Shown piece by piece: positions 57,383 through 64,000 of a stretch of 64,000 nucleotides of DNA (positions are counted from its first letter, which is position 1; each line of letters opens with the position of its first letter). The position numbers and the translations under genes are program-made. The notes beneath the pieces are model-generated. The model was not told the DNA's origin. It saw only the letters and a program-made list of their open reading frames with translations, and did not search any database. Source of the DNA: an uncultured Oscillospiraceae bacterium (GTDB taxonomy: Bacteria; Bacillota; Clostridia; Oscillospirales; Oscillospiraceae); assembly GCA_944386055.1 (NCBI GenBank), contig CALWZP010000001.1:1-64000 (forward strand), written 5' to 3'.

Positions 57383-58489
57383 ATGCAGACCGGCCGACTG
57401 TTCTCAGCCCTGGTGAAATTTCTGCTTCTTGTCCTGTCCGCCGCTGTCCTGCTCCAGCTGGCCAAGGTGGTGCTGCCCTGGGCGGCGCCCTTTCTGGTGG
57501 CTCTGGCACTGGCCCGGCTGGTCCAGGCCCCCGCGGCCTTCCTGATCCGGCGGCTCCGTCTTCCGCGGAAAGCCGCCTGTACCTTATGCCTGCTGGCTGT
57601 CGCCGCGGCGGCGGCGGGGCTCGGTTTCCTGGCGGCACAGCGGCTGTGGCAGGAAGTGACACAGCTGGTGGACGCGCTGCCGTCCCTCATCGCCGCTCTC
57701 CCGGTCTCTGACGGGCGGCTGGAGGGGTGGCTGTACCGTCTCACCATGGCCGCGCCGGTCCAGTATCAGCAGGCACTGTCTCAGCTGCCCCAGCGGCTGA
57801 TGGACGCGCTGTCCGCCATCCCGGAGGCACTGTCCCAGGCCTCGCTGACCGCCGCGGGAGAGCTGGCCTCCTCCGCGCCCGCCATCGCGCTGTTCTGCCT
57901 CACCACGCTGATGGCCGCCTATTTTACTTCGGTCTCGCTCCCCGCTCTGCCGGGTCTTCTGCAGAGAATGCTTCCCCCCGCCTGGTACCGGTCCCTGGCC
58001 CGGATCGGGCACATCTCCCTGGATGTGGCGGGAGGCTGGCTGAGGGTACAGGGCATCCTTCTGTGCGTCACCTTCGCCTGTCTCTCGGTGGGGCTTCTGG
58101 CCCTGCAGACCCGGCTGTCCCTTCTGGCGGCAGCCCTGATCACGCTGGTGGACGCCCTTCCCCTGCTGGGGGCCGGGGTGGTGCTGGTCCCATGGAGTCT
58201 TCTGTGTCTGCTGTCCGGGCGTCTGGTCCAGGGGATCGGACTGCTGGTCCTGTGCGCCGTTATCATGCTGCTGCGCAGCATACTGGAGCCCCGGCTGATG
58301 GGCAAAAACATGGGGCTGCCGCCTTTGGCGGCGCTGGCCGCCATGTACGCCGGTTTCTCCGTTGCGGGGGTCTGGGGACTGCTGCTGGCCCCGCCTCTGC
58401 TGGTACTGCTGCTGGGTCTGCTCCGGGAGGGTGCTTTCCGGCCGGAACCGGAGGATGACAGGGAGGAAACGCGCGGAGACATCTCCTGA
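57383..58489 (+). CDS. AI-2E/YtvI-type integral membrane protein
   Basis: The 368-residue protein has about seven to eight membrane segments and the family signature near LITLVDALPLLGAGVVLVPW and ILEPRLMGKNMGLPPL. In spore-formers the YtvI subfamily belongs to the sporulation programme, and the length fits; a general AI-2E-like transporter is the alternative. CGGAGGTG lies 5 bp before the ATG. It is divergent from the ACT-hom-lysC genes. Confidence 0.85.
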   Translation: MQTGRLFSALVKFLLLVLSAAVLLQLAKVVLPWAAPFLVALALARLVQAPAAFLIRRLRLPRKAACTLCLLAVAAAAAGLGFLAAQRLWQEVTQLVDALPSLIAALPVSDGRLEGWLYRLTMAAPVQYQQALSQLPQRLMDALSAIPEALSQASLTAAGELASSAPAIALFCLTTLMAAYFTSVSLPALPGLLQRMLPPAWYRSLARIGHISLDVAGGWLRVQGILLCVTFACLSVGLLALQTRLSLLAAALITLVDALPLLGAGVVLVPWSLLCLLSGRLVQGIGLLVLCAVIMLLRSILEPRLMGKNMGLPPLAALAAMYAGFSVAGVWGLLLAPPLLVLLLGLLREGAFRPEPEDDREETRGDIS

Positions 58490-58522
58490 TGTCTCCGCGC
58501 GCTGCTTGCTGCATCCGCCCGA

Positions 58523-61222
58523 TCAGCCGCTTGGACTCGGCGCAGCCGATGGGCTTCCGCTGGGCTCCGTTCCCGTCTCCGTCCCGCCGGGACTTTGAGA
58601 GGGGCCGGTGCTGGGCGTGGGTGAGGCGGTCTCTCCGCTTCCTGTGCCGCTGGGCGCCGGGCTGTCGGTGGGCTGTCCGCTCTCCTGGGGATCCGGATCC
58701 TGAGTGGGCCAGGTGCTGGGGTCAAAGATATCGAAGTTGGGGTCGTCCGGCCAGGTATTGGGATCCAGGGGATTGAAGGCGCCGGGATCCGTCGTGCCCG
58801 GATTGCTCTCATTGTGGACGGTACACGCCCCCGCCGCCTCGGTATAGGACAGCAGGTAGATATCATCCTCCGCCACGGCGCCGCCCACATCCGTCCGCTC
58901 GTAGTTCAGCAGGCCCACGGTGATGACGCTCTCCTCCGGGCAGAACTCGCCCGCCAGGTGGTACAGCCCCGTCTCGTTGCCGTCCGCATCCAGGATGGGG
59001 CAGTCAGTGCATACCTGCACCTCAGTGTGGATGGTGCAGTACTCGGTGGGTGCATCCTCCCGCATGAACTGCCCGGTGGTGGCCCGGCTGCCCCGCGGGT
59101 CTGCCCGGCAGGCGTCAGTCATCAGCATCCCGCTGTCGGCGCAGTATTCGGTACGCACCACCGCGTCCGGGGTCGTGAAGGACCGGTTTTCCAGGTTTTC
59201 GTGGATGGGCTCCATCACCATACGCCACAGGGTCACCGCGGGGTTGCCGCTGGTGCGCATGCGCTCGGCGTTGGAATACCCTGTCCACACCACGGCGGTG
59301 TAATAGGGCGTGTATCCCGCAAACCACCGGTCATAGTCGTCGCTGGTGGTGCCCGTCTTGCCCGCCACCCCCATGCTGTTGCTGAAGTTGGCTGCCGTTC
59401 CGGTGCCGTTATCCACCACATTTTCCAGCATGTCGTTGATATAGAAGGCGGTGCTCTCCTTCAGGACCACCTCGCCCTCCTTGGTGTTGTCCAGCAGGAT
59501 GTTGTCGTCCCGCCCCAGCACCTGGGTGTAGGTCCTGGACTCGCTGTACACCCCGTTGTTGGGGAAGGTCGCATAGGCCGCCGCCATCTCCAGGGTGTTG
59601 ACGCCGGTGGTCAGGCCGCCCAGCGCCAGCTGGCTGAGCCCGTAGTCGTTGTAGATCTGATCCCCGATCTGCAGGTTCTCCTCCAGGGAGGTGATGTGGA
59701 AGTGGTCGCGCACAAACTCGAAGGAGGCCGTGGGGGTAACATAGTCTGCCAGCACCCGCACCGCCACAGTGTTCACCGAACGGGTCAGCGCGCTGTAGAT
59801 GGTGGTCAGGCCGCGGTACCGCGCCGCGCCGGAGTTCACCGGCCAGGACCGTCCGCCCAGCACATCATAGGGGTAGTCGTCCACCACCGACCCGGGGGTG
59901 ATATATCCCATCTCCAGGGCGGGGGCGTACACCGCCAGGGGCTTGAAGGAGGAGCCGGGCTGCCGCAGGGTGTGGGTGGCGTAGTTCCAGCCGCGGTTGG
60001 CCGTTTTCTCCCCGATGCTGCCCACCAGGGCCACCACATCTCCCGTCTCATTGTCAATGATAGTGATGCCGGACTGCATCAGCTGCCCGCTGGAGGAGGT
60101 GTAGTTCAGATTATCCCGATTTTCATACACCGACTCGGCGATGGCCTGGATCTCCGGGTCCAGGCAGGTGTAGATCTTCAGTCCGCCGTGAGCCAGCAGG
60201 AAGTTGGCGGCATCAGAGGTATAGCCGCTCTCGATCAGATCGTCCCGCACATCGTCCAGCACCGCCTCCTCATACCAGGAGTAGATGGCGCTGGTGTCGG
60301 TGGCGCCCTCGGCCTCCTGGAATACCAGCTCCTCCGCCATGGCCTGGTCGTACTCCTCCTGGGTGATCTTCCCCTGGTCCAGCATCTCGAAGAGCACCAG
60401 CTCCTGCCGCTGCTTGTTCAGATCCACGGCGGTGACGGTCTCCCCCGTCTCCTCGTCCACATAGCTGTAGGTGGAGTAGGGGCTGTACAGGGAGGGGTTG
60501 TTGGTGATGGAGATCAGGCTGGCGCACTCCGCCAGGCTCAGCTCGCTCACCGGCTTGCCGAAGTACTTGTAGGAGGCGGCTCCCACCCCTTCGCACCCGC
60601 TGCCCAGGAAAATAATGTTAAGGTAGTAGGTGATGGTATCCTCCTTGGAATAATTCCGGTCGAACTCCAGCGCCGTAAAAATCTCCACCACCTTGCGCTT
60701 GACGGTGACATCGTCGTTCTCCGTCAGGTTTTTGATCAGCTGCTGGGTGATGGTGGAGCCGCCCTGGATATCCTGGCCGGTGAACATATAGAAGATGGCC
60801 GCCGCCGTACGCTTCCAGTCCACGCCGTTGTGCTGTAAAAACCGCTTGTCCTCGATGGCAATGGTGGCGTTGATGAGGTCCTCGGGGATCTCCTCGTAGT
60901 CCACCCAGATAGAGCTGGTGCTGGTGGCCACCGTGGCCAGCTCCCGGTATTCCCCGGTGTCCTTATCCTCGTAATACATGACGCTGTTCTCGCCCAGAAC
61001 ATAGTCGTTCAGGTTCAGGTTGGCCTGGGGCAGGATTACCGTCCGGATGTATACCGCCGCGAAGCAGGCCAGAATGGCACAGGTGGTGATGCCGATGAGC
61101 AGCAGGGTGCCCAGCACCCGCCATACCTGTCTGCCTCTGCCGCTTTTGCGGTTTCTTCTTCGATGTTGACTCTGACGCTCACCACCGGAGCGCTCTGCTC
61201 TTTCGATACTGATCTCGTCCAA
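58523..61222 (-). CDS. Class A penicillin-binding protein (PBP1A)
   Basis: This bifunctional enzyme polymerises and cross-links peptidoglycan at the membrane. The 899-residue protein has a basic cytoplasmic tail, one membrane anchor (about 37-60), the glycosyltransferase domain (catalytic Glu in IEDKRFLQHNGVDW near 120; GGSTITQQLIKN) and the transpeptidase domain (SSFK near 424, KTGTT near 621). The last ~100 residues are Pro/Ser/Thr/Gly-rich and disordered. I chose TTG at 61222 because AGAGG lies upstream; a GTG at 61273 lacks a ribosome site. Confidence 0.93.
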   Translation of the reverse strand: MDEISIERAERSGGERQSQHRRRNRKSGRGRQVWRVLGTLLLIGITTCAILACFAAVYIRTVILPQANLNLNDYVLGENSVMYYEDKDTGEYRELATVATSTSSIWVDYEEIPEDLINATIAIEDKRFLQHNGVDWKRTAAAIFYMFTGQDIQGGSTITQQLIKNLTENDDVTVKRKVVEIFTALEFDRNYSKEDTITYYLNIIFLGSGCEGVGAASYKYFGKPVSELSLAECASLISITNNPSLYSPYSTYSYVDEETGETVTAVDLNKQRQELVLFEMLDQGKITQEEYDQAMAEELVFQEAEGATDTSAIYSWYEEAVLDDVRDDLIESGYTSDAANFLLAHGGLKIYTCLDPEIQAIAESVYENRDNLNYTSSSGQLMQSGITIIDNETGDVVALVGSIGEKTANRGWNYATHTLRQPGSSFKPLAVYAPALEMGYITPGSVVDDYPYDVLGGRSWPVNSGAARYRGLTTIYSALTRSVNTVAVRVLADYVTPTASFEFVRDHFHITSLEENLQIGDQIYNDYGLSQLALGGLTTGVNTLEMAAAYATFPNNGVYSESRTYTQVLGRDDNILLDNTKEGEVVLKESTAFYINDMLENVVDNGTGTAANFSNSMGVAGKTGTTSDDYDRWFAGYTPYYTAVVWTGYSNAERMRTSGNPAVTLWRMVMEPIHENLENRSFTTPDAVVRTEYCADSGMLMTDACRADPRGSRATTGQFMREDAPTEYCTIHTEVQVCTDCPILDADGNETGLYHLAGEFCPEESVITVGLLNYERTDVGGAVAEDDIYLLSYTEAAGACTVHNESNPGTTDPGAFNPLDPNTWPDDPNFDIFDPSTWPTQDPDPQESGQPTDSPAPSGTGSGETASPTPSTGPSQSPGGTETGTEPSGSPSAAPSPSG

Positions 61223-61308
61223 TCGTAGCACCTCTTTCTTTGCGGTCCACGGGTGTCTGCTTCCAAATGCCACAGTTGGCTATAATGTTCCAGTTTGAAT
61301 TGTCCCCC

Positions 61309-61336
61309 ATTATATCACAGTTTCCCCGTTTGTCTA
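61309..61336 (-). promoter_or_regulatory. Promoter of the PBP1A gene
   Basis: TAGACA (61336-61331) and TATAAT (61314-61309) on the minus strand are 16 bp apart. Confidence 0.75.
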
Positions 61337-61457
61337 TACCAAAAATTTACATATCTCATCTCCCCCTTAGGGGCGCCCCAAAAATTCGATGCCGCTTGCT
61401 CTTGCATTTTTCCCTGTGCCGGGGTAAAATAGCCATAGTCGAAAGGAGCGTGACCCC

Positions 61458-61772
61458 ATGAGCGAGGAGTTCGGCCCTGACTTCATCACCGTCACCGACG
61501 AGGACGGCAAGGAATATGAGCTGGAGCATCTGGACACCCTGGAGTATCAGGGGGAGACCTATATGGCCTTTTCCCCCGCGGCGCCGCTGGATGACTCGGG
61601 CCGCCCGGCGGATGAGGAGGAGGACGAGGAATACGGCATCGTCATTCTCAAGGTCATCACCGAGGACGGGGAGGAGCTGCTTTCCACCCCCGACAGCGAC
61701 GAGGAGCTGGAGGCGGTCTACCAGCAGTTTATGGACCGCTTTTTTGAGGAGGAAGAGGCGGAGGACGACTGA
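61458..61772 (+). CDS. DUF1292 family protein
   Basis: The 104-residue, strongly acidic protein has the DUF1292 core (FITVTDEDGKEYELEHLDTL, then YGIVILKVITEDGEE) and a Glu/Asp-rich end. The family is common in Firmicutes near yrrK/ruvX; function unknown. AAAGGAG lies about 10 bp before the ATG. Confidence 0.9.
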   Translation: MSEEFGPDFITVTDEDGKEYELEHLDTLEYQGETYMAFSPAAPLDDSGRPADEEEDEEYGIVILKVITEDGEELLSTPDSDEELEAVYQQFMDRFFEEEEAEDD

Positions 61773-61975
61773 GCCTCCCCTTATCATCCTGCTCGGTGCG
61801 TGATGGACTCTTTTAAACCCACATTTCTTAAACGGGATGCCCACCTCATGCCGTGGCCTGCAGGCCTCCCGGCCCCCATGCGGGAAGCTGGAAGTTGGAA
61901 GCGGAAAAGCGGCATGGAGGCAACCCACCTGCCATTCGTGCAGGTTTTAATCGGGTCCACACGGCCAGAGCGGGA

Positions 61976-62007
61976 GCTGCCCCCCATGGTGTTCCATGGG
62001 GGGCTTT
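61976..62007 (+). terminator. Hairpin after the DUF1292 gene
   Basis: AGCTGCCCCCCATGG and CCATGGGGGGCT form an ~11-bp stem followed by TTCCTG. The 200 bp before it (61773-61975) hold only small imperfect stems and no gene I can support. Confidence 0.6.
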
Positions 62008-62053
62008 CCTGTGAACAGGCTGTAAATTCTCGCCGCTTTGTGGATTTTCTGAC

Positions 62054-62082
62054 TTGAAAGATATCATTCTTTCCTGTATAAT
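62054..62082 (+). promoter_or_regulatory. Promoter of the foldase gene
   Basis: TTGAAA (62054-62059) and TATAAT (62077-62082) are 17 bp apart. The transcript would have a leader of about 205 nt with several GC-rich stems (for example GCAGGCATT/AATGTCTGT near 62114-62141) that I cannot assign to a known RNA. Confidence 0.8.
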
Positions 62083-62296
62083 ACCTGGAGCAGCTCCGCG
62101 ACGCGGGGCTGTTTGCAGGCATTTATGGCATGAATGTCTGTGCCGGTACCGCTCCAAGGCTCCAAAGCGGCCGCGCCGGCGTTCGCCGGCCCTGGCGGCG
62201 TACAGGCGCCGTCACCGCCTGCGGCTGTGGCAAGAATGCGAAAGCCTTTGAGCGAGACCGCGTGTTTCATCACGAATGAGAGGACTGAATTGACCC

Positions 62297-63781
62297 ATGA
62301 GTGAGACCCCCAGACATGACGACGAGCTGCTCTCCCCCAAGGAACAGAAGGCCCGGAGAGAAGCCGCCGACTCCAAGCGCAAGGCCATCGTATACACCAT
62401 CATCGGTGTGATCTGTGTCATCGTTGTCGCCGCTCTGCTGATCTGGAACTCCGGCTTTTTCCAGAGCCGCGCCGTGGCCATGACCGTGGACGGGGTGGAG
62501 TACACCGCGCCCCAGGTAAATTATTTCTATCGCGAGATCTATAATCAGTACGCCTATTTCGGCAGCGTGGACACCTCCACCCCGCTGGACGAGCAGATCT
62601 ATGACGAGGAGACCGGCCAGACCTGGGACGAGTTCTTCCGTTCCTATGCCGAGGAGTCCCTCACCACCCTCACCGTACTCTACCAGAACGCCGTGGCCGC
62701 GGGGTACTCCCTCACCGATGAGGAGATCCAGGCTGTGGAGGATGAACTGACCAACTATCGGGTCACCGCCATCTCTTCCGGCTACAGCAATCTGAACAGC
62801 TATCTTCGGGCGGCCTACGGCCCCTATATGACGGCGGATATCTTCCGGGAGATGCTCCAGATGCAGATCCTGGCCACCAACTACTACAATGACCAGCAGG
62901 AGAGCTATTCCTACTCCCAGGACGAGCTGGAGGCCTATTACGACGAGCACAGCGACGAGCTGGACACCTTCGTTCACAATACCTGCTTCATCAGCGGCGA
63001 TGTGGAGTACTACGACACCGAGGATGAGGAGGAGGCCATGACCCAGGCCAAGGAGCTGGCCGACGCGATGGCCGCTGATCTGGAGGCCGGCGGCGACTTT
63101 GCCCAGCTGGCCCAGCAGTACACCGAGGGTCAGTCCAACCCCAACATCTACACCGATCTGGCGGTGCCCGGCAGCCAGCTCTCCTCCCTGTACGGCTCCT
63201 GGCTGCAGGATACCGCCCGGGAGAGCGGCGATGTCACCGTGATGGAGTCCTCCGCCGGCACCGGCTATTTCGTGGTGCAGTTCGTGGACCGCTATCTCCT
63301 CACCAGTGACACCGTGGATCTGCGGCACATCCTGATCCGGGCTGAGGTGGACGACGGTGCCGACGCTCCCACCCAGGCGCAGATGGACGCCGCCCGGGAG
63401 GAGGCCGAGGAGCTGCTGGCCACCTGGCAGAGCGGCGAGGCCACCGAGGACTCCTTTGCCGAGCTGGCCAACGCCAACTCCGACGACACCGGTTCCAACA
63501 CCAACGGCGGCTATTACAATGCCTACCGCGGTCAGATGATCGCAAACTTCGACAGCTGGATCTTTGACCCCGCCCGTCAGCCCGGCGATGTGGGCATCGT
63601 GGAGAACGACACCGAGGGCAGCGAGGGCTATCACATCATCTACTATATCGGTACCGACGACCCCTATTGGATGCAGCAGGCGGACGACGCGCTGCGCACC
63701 GAGGATGTGGGCGCCTGGCTGGAAGAGCTCACCGCGGATGTCACCGTGGAGCAGGGTTCCGGCATGCAGTATGTGGGCTGA
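62297..63781 (+). CDS. Membrane-anchored peptidyl-prolyl isomerase (PrsA/SurA-like foldase)
   Basis: The 494-residue protein has a cytoplasmic start, one membrane anchor (about 31-50) and a large extracellular acidic part. Residues about 140-215 look like a SurA N-terminal chaperone region; the parvulin domain begins at VDLRHILIRAEV near 337 and runs to about 460. It would fold secreted proteins outside the membrane. AGAGGA precedes the ATG by 13 bp. Confidence 0.88.
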   Translation: MSETPRHDDELLSPKEQKARREAADSKRKAIVYTIIGVICVIVVAALLIWNSGFFQSRAVAMTVDGVEYTAPQVNYFYREIYNQYAYFGSVDTSTPLDEQIYDEETGQTWDEFFRSYAEESLTTLTVLYQNAVAAGYSLTDEEIQAVEDELTNYRVTAISSGYSNLNSYLRAAYGPYMTADIFREMLQMQILATNYYNDQQESYSYSQDELEAYYDEHSDELDTFVHNTCFISGDVEYYDTEDEEEAMTQAKELADAMAADLEAGGDFAQLAQQYTEGQSNPNIYTDLAVPGSQLSSLYGSWLQDTARESGDVTVMESSAGTGYFVVQFVDRYLLTSDTVDLRHILIRAEVDDGADAPTQAQMDAAREEAEELLATWQSGEATEDSFAELANANSDDTGSNTNGGYYNAYRGQMIANFDSWIFDPARQPGDVGIVENDTEGSEGYHIIYYIGTDDPYWMQQADDALRTEDVGAWLEELTADVTVEQGSGMQYVG

Positions 63782-63797
63782 TCTGAGCCTGTTTTCC

Positions 63798-63832
63798 GGG
63801 GGCGGAGCGAAAGGCTCCGCCCCCGCTCTTAT
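63798..63832 (+). terminator. Terminator of the foldase gene
   Basis: GGGGGCGGAGC pairs with GCTCCGCCCCC, loop GAAAG, then CTCTTATT. Confidence 0.8.
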
Positions 63833-63861
63833 TCTATTTAGGAAAGGTCGGTGGTGCCGGC

Positions 63862-64000
63862 ATGGAACGGCCCTTCTCCCGCAGTGAGATGCTGCTGGGC
63901 CCGGAGAGCACCCGGCGGCTGGCTGCGGCCCATGTAATGATCTTTGGACTGGGCGGGGTAGGCGGCTGGTGTGCCGAGGCGCTGGCCCGCAGCGGGGTGG
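63862..64000 (+). CDS. tcdA: tRNA threonylcarbamoyladenosine dehydratase, N-terminal part
   Basis: TcdA cyclises t6A in tRNA. The 46 residues in the window begin MERPFSRSEMLLGPES and reach the ATP-binding GLGGVGGWCAEALARSGV of the ThiF/E1 superfamily. This N-terminus is characteristic of TcdA (YgdL) rather than ThiF or MoeB. The gene is cut by the window end. Confidence 0.87.
   Translation, partial: MERPFSRSEMLLGPESTRRLAAAHVMIFGLGGVGGWCAEALARSGV

Noticed and set aside
62083-62296. 6S or other housekeeping RNA before the foldase gene
   Set aside because: There is a strong promoter and several stems, but no diagnostic open bubble or known conserved segment; kept only as a leader.

Overview
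The window is a GC-rich, densely packed stretch of a spore-forming anaerobic Firmicute, most likely an Oscillospiraceae (Flavonifractor/Lawsonibacter-like) gut bacterium. Sporulation genes (spoIIGA, sigE, a ytvI-like gene, a collagen-like spore-surface protein), a leucine T-box, an [FeFe]-hydrogenase maturation operon and repeats of a kind I recall from this family support this. The genus call is inference.

Region by region. 1-5.0 kb (minus): acpP-rnc and plsX, a broken DUF559 gene, trmFO and an iron-sulfur flavoprotein. Two inverted ~146-bp MITE-like elements flank the last two genes. 5.2-7.3 kb: four tiny XRE-type repressor genes in two divergent modules, each with a consensus promoter inside a perfect operator-like dyad, plus a 332-bp duplicated hairpin repeat. 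7.3-18.2 kb (minus): topA, dprA, a TrmH-type methyltransferase, ktrAB, an feoA-feoB fusion with its Cys-rich partner, and glpK. 18.3-24.7 kb (plus): a collagen-like protein gene split in two by a ~3.8-kb element, then a glycosyltransferase. 24.7-32.3 kb: small membrane and DUF3298-like genes, comEC-holA-rnmV, a DUF368 gene behind an attenuator, a low-molecular-weight phosphatase and tRNA-Gln(CTG). 32.4-36.6 kb (minus): TM1266-hydE-hydG-hydF. 36.6-43.1 kb: a 41-aa gene, nrdR, an AraC/DUF6219/DUF6110/P-type ATPase metal cluster, moeA with a long leader, and a DUF6514-like gene. 43.3-46.4 kb: three tandem Spo0A-box matches, a small membrane gene, DUF169, spoIIGA-sigE. 46.4-64 kb: T-box-leuA, phosphoketolase, patatin, cysK, a thioredoxin-reductase-like gene, ACT-hom-lysC, ytvI-like, penicillin-binding protein 1A, DUF1292, a PrsA/SurA-like foldase and the start of tcdA.

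The most interesting system is at 18.3-23.5 kb. A collagen-like gene is split inside its Gly-X-Thr repeats by an element carrying an ECF transporter subunit, an aldo/keto reductase, a 57-aa protein and a large serine recombinase that ends 28 bp before the right junction. A short CCACCGG direct repeat lies at both junctions, and recombination there rejoins the halves exactly in frame (about 412 residues). A sigma-K-like promoter precedes the collagen gene and a sigma-E-like promoter precedes the recombinase pair. This is the layout of a developmentally excised intervening element (compare skin in sigK and SP-beta in spsM), here interrupting a spore-surface gene. Excision itself is inferred, not seen.

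Other notable items: compensatory hairpin changes between the two 332-bp repeats; a classical Spo0A-type spoIIG promoter with a 21-bp spacer; a MerR-type 19-bp-spacer promoter inside the element; and structured leaders before the DUF368 gene, the hyd operon and moeA.
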